Both the position numbers and the translations under genes were made by a program. From Tetmemena sp. SeJ-2015 (taxonomy: Eukaryota > Ciliophora > Spirotrichea > Sporadotrichida > Oxytrichidae): 64,000 nucleotides of DNA. Below the pieces are notes generated by a model that saw only the letters and a program-made list of their open reading frames with translations, was not told the DNA's origin and ran no database searches. Every line of letters begins with the position of its first letter. The first letter of the stretch is position 1. Below are positions 12,021-22,181 of the stretch, in pieces. Location: NCBI GenBank assembly GCA_027382625.1, contig JAJKFJ010022370.1, positions 1-64,000 on the forward strand, written 5' to 3'.

Positions 12021-12628
12021 AATAATGGGGGGGAGAGACGGAAGTGCACACCACCCACTTTTTATGATAAAAATTTATGAAAAATATTGATATAGACCAA
12101 AACCGTCTAAAAATGCCAATATTTAAGAATTTTTAGCTTTCAAATTTTCCATGAGGGTCAAAATTTATGATTTCAAATTTTATGAAATGACCTTAAAATT
12201 ATTTCCGAGCTCTATTTTACTCATGAATATAAAGTCTTATTAAGATCCTAGAGTCAATATATTCATTATTATGTTTTCAGCTTTGTTTTTTAAAATTCTA
12301 GTTTCCGTTGACATTTCTACAGCTGCCTGCCAATTGAAGCATGTGGAAGCAGTCACAGTTGAAAACCGAGTTTAAATCTAGGTTGAATTTATTTGAAAAA
12401 CCGAAATTAATTAAAATTAAACCGTCTAATTATTGTGTTACGCACCAATTAAATCAAAAATTAACTTTCACCGATTAGTACATTGGTACAATTAAGGCGT
12501 CAACCATTTCAAACCGTCTGCTATGTCAGGCGTGCAGTTTATTCGTGTAATGTCTCTCCGGCTGCTCTCCATTGGTCTCGGAAGTGAGGAAAGAACATGG
12601 CTACTCCCGCAGCTGATGTAGTAGGTGT

Positions 12629-12690
12629 GCTCCTTGGCCAATGCGGTAAAGTCATCAGGAACACGGGTTCGAACCCCACTGGTGGCAGGG
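12629..12690 (+). other. tRNA-like A box/B box, left arm
   Basis: TGGCCAATGCGG at 12635-12646 resembles an A box and GGTTCGAACC at 12666-12675 is a perfect B box, 31 bases apart. No complete cloverleaf forms: there is little room for an anticodon arm and the T stem pairs poorly. It is read as a tRNA-derived promoter, as in a SINE head, not a working tRNA gene. Confidence 0.55.
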
Positions 12691-12775
12691 TACGGTATGT
12701 GTGAGAAAGCCGGAGTTTACAAAGAAGACTTGGTAAGGATGAGTTGAGCAACAGTAACAATGAATTACGGTATGA

Positions 12776-12838
12776 GGCGGCCACCTGTGGGGTTCGAACC
12801 CGTGTCCCTGATGACTTTACCGCATTGGCCAAGGAGCA
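12776..12838 (-). other. tRNA-like A box/B box, right arm
   Basis: Inverse copy of the left arm element, with B box at 12791-12800 and A box about 12820-12831. One T/G difference from the left copy near the B box. The two heads point toward each other across the 93 bp spacer. Confidence 0.5.
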
Positions 12839-13798
12839 CACCTACTACATCAGCTGCGGGGGTAGCCATGTTCTTTCCTCACTTCCGAGACCAATGGAGA
12901 GCAGCCGGAGAGACATTACACGAATAAACTGTACGACTGACATAGCAGACGGTTTGAAATGGTTGACGCCTTAATTGTACCAATGTACTAATCGGTGAAA
13001 GTTAATTTTTGATTTAATTGGTGCGTAACACAATAATTAGACGGTTTAATTTTAATTAATTTCGGTTTTTCAAATAAATTCCACCTAGATTTAAACTCGG
13101 TTTTCAACTGTGACTGCTTCCACATGCTTCAAATGGCCGGCAGCTGTAGAAATGTCAACGGAAACTAGAATTTTAAAAAACAAAGCTGAAAACATAATAT
13201 TTATGATTCGCCCTTCAGTTTATTAAATATGATTTAGTTGTTTTATCAAAATTTTTGCATTCTTAACTTGAATATTATTTAAAGTAGAATCTGACAAGTT
13301 TAAATATAATAGCAAAGATCACTATATCTCAAATTAAATAAAAATACTGCTGCAAACTCACTGATAAACTCTATCACATACTTTAGAGGATCATACAATT
13401 ATATGTACAATTTTTAAGAATAATCATAACAATTCATAGACCATAAGTTCTCAAATAATCCAGATATTAGGGGATTTACTAAATAGCAGATAACCTCTTT
13501 AAAAATAGCTTAATATAAAGTAATTAAATGAAACTTAGTTATTTTTGGGGAATAAAACATAATCATAACATCAATCAGTCATCAATATTAAATTCAATAA
13601 ATAATATTAATAGATAATACCATAAAAACTGAAATTCGTAAAAATGACCCTCTTGGAAATTTTAAAAGCCAGAATTACATAAATTTTTGCATTTTTAGCT
13701 GATTTTGACACTCTATGGGCACTTTTATTGACATTTTGTTCATATTTAGGGAGGGAGGTGTGCACTTCCGTCCCCCCCCCAAAATAATTTTTAAATTA

Positions 13799-14431
13799 TT
13801 CTTTACTTAAAATGAATCAAGCATTGTAAGTATTAAAGCTTCAGTAAATAATATTCTATCAGAAATTAAAGTATTTAGTAAATTTTGCCTATTTTTTTGC
13901 TTAATTAAATACTAAAACATCATAAATAATTATAGTTTTAATTTTGTATAAGATTTTTATTCTGGAGAAGATTTATCTATTAGCTGAGTAGCAATATTAT
14001 TTGCCTGAATGAATATGTGTAGGAAGATAAAAATAAATTCTAAATAAAATAGAATTGGATAAGAGGTAAAAATATAAGAGTCTCGAAGTTAGTCAATGAA
14101 AATTCAAAGAACTTTATTTACTTGCAATTTTGATATGAGAGAACTCAGTTGGGAGATAACCATGATTTTTATAAAATGCAAATCGCTATATAACGTTTAA
14201 TTTTAAGCACTCGAGACATTTGATCGAAGGTTGAGTTAATTTAATTTTGCTTCCATACTGCAGCCTCCTTATAGTTTTAATCAAATTGTCTCTTTTAAAT
14301 CATTATAGAAAATAAACCATTAAAATCTTAAAAAAATATTTGAAGAATTCTCAGTAATTCTGCTTAAAATGTCTTATAATTTAGTATATGATTGCGTCTA
14401 ATATGGCTATTTACTAATAAAGAAGAGAATA
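13799..14431. other. AT-rich interval with a partial module copy
   Basis: Mostly low-complexity. Around 14040-14180 there is a short, degenerate match to the start of the dispersed modules at 10834 and 16731 (AAAGAACTTTATTTACTTGC and following). No complete gene seen. Confidence 0.4.
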
Positions 14432-15263
14432 ATATTAATAATTAAACGTTGATTTTTGAAATTGTTAAAACCTAATTAACTTTGAACGAATTAACGTAAT
14501 TTGAAGGGAATAAATATATATAGGGCCATGAGGGAACTCAGCCATTATACATATAACTGTAAGTAAAAATCGCAAAAGAGATTAATAGGGCTAAAAAATT
14601 TAAATATAGACATCAGTAATTATAACTTACATTACATTCAAAAATTTAGAAATTGAAGTTTTTTTCTCCATCAGACCCCCCCCTTCGCCCATTCATTAAA
14701 TTTCTAGTTTAATAATTACCAGGCCCACCCACAACCAAAACGAGCACGACAACTACAAAAAGTCAAAAGTAAGTATGCTTCTATATAAAAATAAATGAAA
14801 TTATATGAACATCAATCACGATCCTATTTATCAATTCAATCCATATATATTTGAGTCAATATTTTTAAAATTTCTTAATTTTTGATTATTCTGAAAATCA
14901 TGGGTAGAAGCAAAAATTTTGTAAAAATTTTAATACTTACTTTTGACTTTTTGTAGTTGTCGTGCTCGTTTTGGGTGGTGGGTGGGCCTGGTAATTATTA
15001 AACTAGAAATTTAATAAATGGGCGGGGGGGGGGTTGAGGGAAAAAAAATTCTTTTCTAAATTTTTGAAGTAATGTAAGTTATAATTACTGATGTCTATAT
15101 TTAAATTTTTTAGCCCTATTAATCTTTTTTGCGATTTTTACTTCGTTTATTCTAAGGTGATTTCCCCCAGGCCCCAAAAAATTATTCCTTTCCAATTACG
15201 TTAATTCTTTCAAAGTTAATTAGGTTTTAACAATTTCAAAAATCAACGTTTAATTAGTAATAT
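14432..15263. mobile_element. Foldback element 2 (832 bp)
   Basis: Inverted arms run inward from 14432 and 15263 to a spacer near 14780-14935. Inner arm sequence (GGCCCACCCAC, then ACAACTACAAAAAGTCAAAAG) and mid-arm sequence (CCTTCGCCCA, AGATTAATAGGG) match foldback element 1, so the two form one family. Homopolymer runs (C8, G9) differ between arms. No ORF. Confidence 0.8.
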
Positions 15264-15724
15264 CCCATGATATATTCTTCAATCATTAGTCAATTTATTT
15301 CATTGATCAATATAAGGTCTATAAATATCAGAATATTTTTACTTAAAATTAGTTTTATTTAAAATAAATCGAAGCCTAAAAGAAGCATTTTTTAAATTTT
15401 AAAATGAAAAAAATTTTAAATTTTTAAAAATTATTTAAAAGGCATTTTTTTTTTTTATTTCAGGTTAAAAAATCAAATAAACACTCAAATGTCAAGATAG
15501 TTTTTAAGATAAAATTATTAAAAAGGGGAAATTTAAAAATATAAAAATGCTAATTTAAAAATTTTCAGAATTAATTAAAAATTAAATTTGGCTACCAAAG
15601 AATTTCGTTTTTATTTGTTTAATTTTATAAACCCATTTATTGTTTTAACTATAAATATACAAGCCTCCTTTTGAAGGTAGTCTTAAGCCTATTATGATAT
15701 CCATTATGCTTATTATTTTTAAGA

Positions 15725-16137
15725 TTAGGTGCCACAACAGGATTAGGAATAGCTGGAACAATACTGGCCGCTTCTGCTTGCGCGGGCCCTGCTGGTATAT
15801 TCCTTGGAGCTTTAGCTGCAATAGCAGTAGGAGTTGGCGATTACTATCTTGGGGATAAGTTTTGGTCCTTATTTATTAAAGATGATCAAAATGAATTAAA
15901 TGCTCTTTACAAGCGACAGTTCGAGAGAATGCAATCAAGCTTAATCTTAGGACTATTTTAAAGATGGACTGGGGACTAACTAAAAAGTTTAGAGCACTTA
16001 TATTGAAGTATCATCCTGACAAAGGAGGGGATTAAAATATGTTCTTAGCTGTATCCTCAGCATATGGCTTAATTCAAGGAATTAGAGGCCAACAATTCGA
16101 GCAAACAATTAGCCCTACACTTTAGATTTGCTAGTGA
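15725..16137 (+). CDS. J-domain (DnaJ-like) protein, partial, membrane-associated
   Basis: The first part is a Gly/Ala-rich hydrophobic stretch (LGATTGLGIAGTILAASACA and on) followed by a polar segment with YYLGDKFW. After a frame change at about 15960 comes a compact J-domain-like segment: a basic helix, YHPDKGGD with the diagnostic HPD, then a helix with AVSSAYGLIQGIRG. J domains stimulate Hsp70 ATPase, and a membrane-anchored one would recruit Hsp70 to a membrane. The frame ends at TGA 16135. No ATG; the 5' part is missing or supplied by the segments at 10.3-12.0 kb. Whether the frame change is an IES or an error is unresolved. Confidence 0.55.
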
Positions 16138-16730
16138 TATTCAGAAAAATCTAATTTCAAACTCACTAATAGTACTCTGAGTTTACTTTACTAACCTAAA
16201 TTGATGACTGAAAAATACTATAATGCATATTTAATATTTAAAGATAAATGCCAATTTAGAGATAAAAAGCTTTAAAGTACTATCTTAACTTAATTATTAT
16301 CGACCATCAAATCGTAAAATATCAATTCAATATTAGCTCTGAAATTAAATACAATTATGTTGCTAGAAAAAAGTTTTTTATATTAATAATTTCCAAATTT
16401 AAATTTATACCCCTTTTTTAAAAATTTTAATTAGGAAATATATTTTGACAGTAATTAAGAAAATTCATTCCCTTAGTTCTTAAATTGAATAAATGCATAT
16501 TAACCTTCCTTACTATTATAGAGCAAAAACTATAAAGAAAAAACATAAAATTTAAGCTCTTTGTTAACAATAACACTTTAAACCTTATAACTAGCTATCT
16601 ATAGCTTTAGTTTTGGTAATAAATTAATCTTCAATTCTTTAAATTTGACCTCATAAAATTTTGAATAAAATTTCGCTTTTTTTGGCAAAGAATTTAATAA
16701 AAAAGAGAATTAAATTAGTTATTAAATTTA
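16138..16730. other. AT-rich interval
   Basis: No gene, RNA or repeat recognised. Confidence 0.45.
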
Positions 16731-17110
16731 AATGGAATAAAATTGTGGCACTTAAACTATCTTCAAATAGAATAATTATTAGACCATTCTATTCATCATA
16801 AAATTATAAGAACTTTTCATCCTTGTAAATTTTGTGGAGGAATGCTCAGCCAAGAGTTATAAGATACACAAGTAGAAGAGAGCCAAGAATTTCAATATCA
16901 AGAAAATGCACACATAAAATCTCGCTGGTGAGAGGTGCTGAGGCGATGATTAAAGAAGAATCTCTTATTAATTTTTGATAAGCTATCGGGCAAATAGAAT
17001 ATCAAATGGTAAAAAATCTGAGATTTAAACAGCCATGAAGTTGCAGCTCCTTATTTATTATTTTAACAATATACCGATTTTAATTAAATTTCTTTCTACA
17101 ATAATTTAAT
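16731..17110 (+). repeat. Dispersed module copy 2, small CxxC ORF
   Basis: Direct repeat of 10834-11210. Here the peptide is better preserved: RTFHPCKFCGGMLSQELQDT, with a CxxC pair, and a downstream frame ending LINF and TGA (16976-16978). The two parts are in different frames, so a shift or short IES lies between about 16880 and 16915. Possibly the end of a small zinc-binding protein gene. Confidence 0.5.
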
Positions 17111-17216
17111 CTAAAAATTCAATGTTTTCAAGGGTTAGTTAATTATTTAAAGCTTGAGAAAGAGGCTATATAAATCTAATAGTATAAGATCAAAGTCAAT
17201 TGCGGAAGTGGAGTAA

Positions 17217-17931
17217 ATGAAATACAAGTCTGACTTATTATATATTATATCTTCTCAAATGGTGGATTCAAAATCCTCAGTCGATCAATTGGCAAAGTTC
17301 ATTAAGTCCAAGGAAGACCAGTACGAAGCTGCTCTGAGGAATCAGTATTTTCTGCCATCGTTTAAATCCAAAATGGTGACCGAAGAGTACATGTTGAGCG
17401 TGATCAATGGAAGTGCCTAGAGCCCGAGATTCAGAGAAATCAAGTTGCTGCCATGTCCTTCCCCTCCGACAGTAGATGTGCTTGTGAAGAAACTCCTAGC
17501 AGTGGCGGATAGAATGGGCAAGAACCTCATGATCGATAAATCGCATCTTCCAGACAAGAGATGGATTTTAGCCATCCTGTCTACCTTCTCTCCGAAGGAA
17601 GATATCTTCATGAAAGATTACGTAGCGCCTCGCAAGTCCGCTTAAGCCAACTTATATCGAACCGTAGAGATAAAACCTGCCTTCCTCTCGAAAATCAGGA
17701 AAGACACTGAGACTGAGATTTGCAAATAAGGGTAAAGCAACCCAGAAGATGATGCGACTAAAGGATATCAGGAACCGAATTGAGAAGCAGATCGAGCGAG
17801 AGAAGGTGGCTATGGAAAAAAGAGCACTTAGCAAGATTAGGAATCCAAAGAATTTGCAGCAGGATCCACAACACCAGAATGCGTAGGATAAGAAGCAGAG
17901 AACCCCGAGCAAGAGCAGCAAGCAGCAATGA
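17217..17931 (+). CDS. Transposon accessory ORF (SKED domain family)
   Basis: ATG 17217. Residues 30-150 contain FIKSKEDQYEAALRNQYFLP and LPDKRWILAILSTFSPKED. The same order of motifs (SKED..Y, FLP, LP[DE][KR]R, L.T) occurs at 23644-24030, so this is a family. A one-base shift near 17700 leads into a basic, helical C-terminal part ending TGA 17929. Function unknown; the position suggests a second protein of the element, as hypotrich TBE elements also carry extra ORFs, but I cannot show homology to those. Confidence 0.6.
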
Positions 17932-18015
17932 TTTCAAACCTGAATGACCTCTCAACGACGAGAGGAGTGTGCGGAAGTGTGAGCGTGAGATAGCCTTTAC
18001 TTATTAATTAATACT

Positions 18016-19155
18016 TTAAATTGCATCATTCAATATGTGCTCGGGAGGGGATGGCTGGTTGGTCTGTACCAGCTGATAGACGGTGAGACTGCGCCAGTCT
18101 TGCTTCAACAACGCCCAGAGGCGCTCGATTGGATTGAGGAAGCAGCTATAAGAAGGCAAGTATTCTAGCTGGCAGCAGGCCGGAATGGCTTCTCGAACCT
18201 TAGAGCTCTTGTGGATGGAGAGGGTTTCCCTAATGATAATAGAGCCAGGCTTGAGCCGGGGTCCTAGCACCCAGAGGAACGCCAGGAAGTGAAGAAGGTT
18301 GTTACTGCCGGCAATGATTTTACTGTGTAGCAGGACCCCGGCCTCGCTGATTGCTCCGATCACTGTGAGAGACTTCCCCCGAGTGCTGGGAATCTGAACA
18401 CTCATGTGCTCTTTGAGCCAGCTACGCTTCGGTGACTGCCATTCGTTGAATGTTGTCTCGTCTATGTACACCACGTGTCGGCCCTCCAGGATCCAGCGTG
18501 CCAGGCGCTTCGAGAAATCTTGTTGCATGCGCTGCGCTTCCTGCTCCTTGTCCTCTTTGCGGCGATACGAATAGCCTGCCGCTCTGTACCTAACTCCATT
18601 GCGGAGATAGATCTTTCTCAACCCGAACGTTGATAGAAGCGGAATGTCGTATTTTTTATGAAGAAAATGACAGCGCTGCACTAGGCTCAGGTGTACTGTT
18701 TCGTGGAGTGCCTTGATGGAGGTGATTCGACGCTCGATGTAGGGAGAGAGTAACCGCTTCTTGTCTCGTCTGGATTTGTTCACCACCACAATGAAGCCAT
18801 TCCTGCGCCAACGCTAGACTATCATGTTGACGGCTCCAACTCTCAAGCCAAGTATGCTTGCAACTTGAGGATAGGTCAACCGCGGATTTGCTTCTGAATG
18901 CAAAGATCCAAATCGGAGATAGATGGCGGAGAGTTGCTGTTCATAGGTGATTACTTATCGTACTCTCAGCCGCAGTGACCAAAATTTGCGAATAAACTTC
19001 GTCTTGGGCTGAGGAAGCCGACTCTCCAGTAGTGGAATCAAGTTCATGTCGGGAATGTGATGGCGGTGTGTAGGGGTGGCGAGAGAGGAGGAGTGAGTAG
19101 GGTCGAACTCCTCGAACTTTCGCTTCTTGGAATGCCTGCTCGACTGGGACTCCAT
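18016..19155 (-). CDS. Tc1/IS630-family transposase, probably inactive
   Basis: ATG at 19155. A helix-turn-helix region (about residues 65-125) with YPQVASILGLRVGAVNMIV is followed by the DDE core: VYIDETTFNEW holds the first Asp and FLNPIERLW the last Glu. Where the family has D-N..H for the second Asp, this protein reads IIIRETLSIHKS, so the middle catalytic residue is Arg. Two internal TAA/TAG codons must be Gln. The frame then lacks a TGA for about another 110 codons, through the antisense of the accessory ORF; the end given here is the conserved end. The missing Asp suggests it cannot catalyse transposition. Confidence 0.75.
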
Positions 19156-19240
19156 TTGAGAGCCGCCGATTAAAGATAAGAATAAATTATAAAATTATTT
19201 ACCCCTAATACACGTCGATCCTATACTATAAGAATTTATA

Positions 19241-20814
19241 AAAAGAATTTCATGGCAAGAATATTTCTCTAATTCTAATAAGACTAATTGCTTTTAGCTA
19301 ATTAAATTTGCAATATTATAAAAATAGTTGGGAGAATTAACGAAACAATTTTCATTTAAGATGATGACTTGATTCTGAGTAAAAGATTTAAAATAAACCA
19401 TTTTAACCGGCGCATAAGTGAGATAAGCAACCGATTATATTCAATAAAGTAATTTTACCATAATTGTATATTGATTAACTCCTAGATTGAAGTAAAAATA
19501 CTCAAAGACTATTGCCAATAAAATTGCAGCTTATAAATGTGTTATAATTTGATAGCCTTTTCATTTGCAATCAACCTTCTTCTACTTTTCCATTTATATA
19601 TAGGTTAAAATTTATTAAGACAATGCAAAAAATAAGAAATGAACCTGATTTCTATTTTTAAATATATTTTAACATAAAATAAAGTTGATGAAAGAATTTA
19701 TTAACAAAGCCTCTGCTCTCATTTTTCCTATATTTTAAGGTTTCAGACAGCCAATAGCTTCATGATATACTTGCTTTGTTATTAAAGAATTACAAAGATA
19801 AATTCAAATCTAGAGTGCTTAAAATTAAAGGTTCTCGATCAATAAATCAGCTGGAAGGATTTAATAAATAGTTTCCCATAAATTAAGAAATAATTTTTTT
19901 ATATTATCTATTAGAAATTACGAATGATATTAAAAGCCCAATGCTGATATTAAGTTTCCTATTAAATTTTTTAATTAAAATATTAAATTATAGGTAAGAA
20001 GATGGATACTTTAAAACTGATTATTTATAAAATGCCTTTGGATATTTAAATAATTTTAAAGAAGTTATTTTATTAAATTTTATCCATATTCTTTCATTTA
20101 TAGATAATCTTCATTATTTATTGAGTTATTTTATAATAAAATTTGATTATAAAAAAGTGTCTGGCTAGTCATCAGCTTTTCAACTGTTGAATTTTAATTT
20201 TTTCTTTTAGAAAATTTTGTAAAATGAAATCAATAATTTTCTATTTTAAATTTACTTCTAAACAAAATCTTAGATTAAATAACTAATTAAAGAAATTCTT
20301 GATACCATTATTATATTTACAAAAACTTTATCCTTAACATTTTTAAATAGGAAAGAAAAGCTAAGATAATTAAAGTCCCGCCATCTCTTTTTATTTTAAA
20401 ATGATTTTAATGAGAAAAAAAATCTTATTTAATTTTTATTTAATTTAAGATAAATTGATTATAAAATGCCCTTTAACTTTAGTATTTATAGTCTAAGTTA
20501 AAAAAGTTGATTCAAACACTTTTGATAAGATTCATTTGTAATAATATCCTATTATTATTACTATTATTTTTTCATTATGTACATTATGCAATCCAAACTA
20601 ATTTTATCCCATCATCTGACAAAAGATTATTTTAAATAAAAATGATCTATCAATTTGATTAAAAAGCGATGAAACTATTCTAAAATAATTGATTTTTTAG
20701 ATTGAAAACTAATGTTTATTAAATTATAAACATTCTTTTGATTGTGAAAGATATAATTTAATAATATTTTTTATTTTTGATGCTACCTATATAATAATTC
20801 TTAAAGATACACTT
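19241..20814. other. AT-rich interval, 5' edge of a duplicated block
   Basis: No gene seen. The sequence AAGATGGATACTTTAAAACT near 20000 recurs near 26187, and 20460-20570 recurs at 26730-26835, marking the downstream flank of gene A and of its paralogue A'. Confidence 0.5.
20539..20560. repeat. AATAATATCC near-palindrome, copy 1
   Basis: AATAATATCCTATTATTATT-type sequence; similar copies at 23533, 26807 and 29791, each in the flank of a Cys-rich gene. Confidence 0.4.
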
Positions 20815-21992
20815 TCAATAATCATATTAGTAGTAGTCATCTTCGTAGCCTTCAAAGAAAGGAAATGCAGGAGAAAAGCCCTCAACGTTGGGATATATTT
20901 CTTCATAAACTAAATGCTAATTAAAAAATGTATAGTTTATAATTATCCCTTTCGATTGTCGATATATCTTTTTTTATGATTAAAGAATTGGTTTTTAACT
21001 TAAAATAGATTGATTATCTATCATTAATAGAGGGATCAAATTAATTAGAAAACTTCTTTCATATAGTATAATTTTTTTTAGAAAGTTTACTCTTCAAAAG
21101 AGGGAGTTTGAACTGAAGGACCAAAAGGGCATTTGCCCTGTGCAAGTTCCCTAGCTGCAGATCCTGCATTTTTTGCGATTCCCTCAACGTCAACGTCCCC
21201 AGTAACACCTCCAATTACTGCTTTTCCAATAGCTTTTACAATGTCATTCACAATGTTTAGTACTTTCCCAGCGCAAAATAAATGGATTATTGATAGGTAG
21301 TAAAATAGTTTTATACTGCTATCTTTCTATGAGTATGATGTTTTCAATAATTTTCAAAAATAGCAACTACTTCCATTTTTAACGCACATGGCTCCGCAGT
21401 TATAATAACCTTGAGGGCAGTGTTACCAGCAGACAGGTCCAACTCCATAGAAACCTTGCTTGCAGTGAGGATAGCAAAGTGCTCCATTTTCTTCGAGACC
21501 GCTGCTGCAAATTAAAGGCTTACCTGCTCCTCTCCCATAAGTCTTTTTTTAGCATGATACTCCGATATCAGTCATACCGTTGATACAATTTGGAGAGCAG
21601 ATGCAACAGGCTGCGTTGTGAAAGCCCTCTCTGCAGTTAGGATAATAGAGAGCTCCCCATTTTTAGCAACCCTCTGGGTGGTTGCTCTCGCACTTATGCT
21701 TGCGCCATAAAGCGTATCCCACACCCCTTCCATAAGACTTAGGCTTGAGGCAGTCGACACCGGTATCTGTGAATCCATCGGGACATCTCTACCAACAAAC
21801 TGGACCTACTCCATGGTAGCCGTCGTTGCAGTGTGGATAGCAAAGTGCTCCGTTTCTCTCCTCACCATCTCTGCAAGTCGTGATGACATGACCTGCCCCT
21901 CTTCCGTAGGCGTGCTTCCAACATCCAGCCTCGGCGGATTCCAAAAGTCCTAATGTAGTGAGAGCAATTGTAGCTAAGATTTGACTTTTCAT
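20815..21992 (-). CDS. Secreted Cys-rich repeat protein A
   Basis: ATG 21992, TGA 20815; after removing two IESs (21273-21362, 20900-21090) the frame is exactly 299 codons. Hydrophobic signal peptide of about 20 residues, then four Cys-rich modules. They alternate YGRG[AV]G with NGALCYP.C..GYHGVGPVCW and CP.G..DTG.DCLKP; one module has CC.CSPNC. Then follow a Gly/Ala-rich hydrophobic segment (GVTGDVDVEGIAKNAGSA) and an acidic Tyr-rich tail (EGYEDDYYQYDY). The Cys pattern suggests disulfide-bonded extracellular or cyst/granule material. Such CYPxC...GxGPVCW repeats are known from several protists, without an assigned function that I can name. Closest relative in the window: gene A'. Confidence 0.85.
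20900..21090. other. IES in gene A, 191 bp, pointer TCTTCA
   Basis: Direct repeat TCTTCA at 20900 and 21091. Removal joins TPSFEE to IYPNV in frame. Same position as 27160-27283 in A'. Confidence 0.75.
21273..21362. other. IES in gene A, 90 bp, pointer GCAA
   Basis: GCAA at 21273 and 21363; removal gives NGSSCAGKVLNI. The same site is interrupted in A' (27465). Confidence 0.75.
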
Positions 21993-22181
21993 CTTCTTCG
22001 TAAGTTATTAGTTAATAGGAAATATCCTTAATATAGTGAAATTTATTATATAATTTTAAATTATTTCATAAGGTGGTGATTATCATCATTATTTATTGTC
22101 AGTTTTTTAGATAAAATAATGAAATTTAATGAAATATACTATTAGAAGGAGGAGTTTATAATTAAGTCTTAACTTTTTGTC

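Larger units (their letters stand above)
12268..13198. mobile_element. Nested palindromic element with tRNA-like core
   Basis: Two 419 bp arms (12268-12686 and 12780-13198), nearly identical in inverse, around a 93 bp spacer. It interrupts foldback element 3. Each inner arm end carries a pol III-like pair of boxes (see the tRNA-like entries). Open frames across it on both strands are mirror images of one another and are not genes. Confidence 0.8.
12021..13790. mobile_element. Foldback element 3, disrupted by a nested palindrome
   Basis: Outer arms at about 12021-12190 and 13630-13790 are inverse to each other: both carry a G-run, GACGGAAGTGCACACC and then a similar 130 bp AT-rich arm. Subtracting the inner 931 bp palindrome leaves about 840 bp, the same size as the foldbacks at 6848 and 14432, although the arm sequence is different. 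Arms are less well preserved than in the other two. Confidence 0.65.
17169..19240. mobile_element. Tc1/IS630-type transposon, 2.07 kb
   Basis: Imperfect inverted ends at 17169 (TATAAATCTAATAGTATAAG) and 19240 (inverse of TATAAATTCTTATAGTATAG) enclose two convergent ORFs. TA at both outer edges is compatible with the TA target duplication of Tc1/mariner/IS630 elements. The interior is GC-richer and codon use differs from neighbouring genes. Confidence 0.7.

Noticed and set aside
12629..12690. Functional tRNA gene
   Set aside because: Boxes are present but no cloverleaf with anticodon arm forms, and both copies sit in a mobile palindrome.
12539..12974. Two overlapping ORFs of 100 and 76 residues
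   Set aside because: They are mirror images of each other in the arms of a palindrome.
14640..15040. C8/G9 runs as a quadruplex regulatory site
   Set aside because: They are the two arms of one foldback element and length differences look like homopolymer error.
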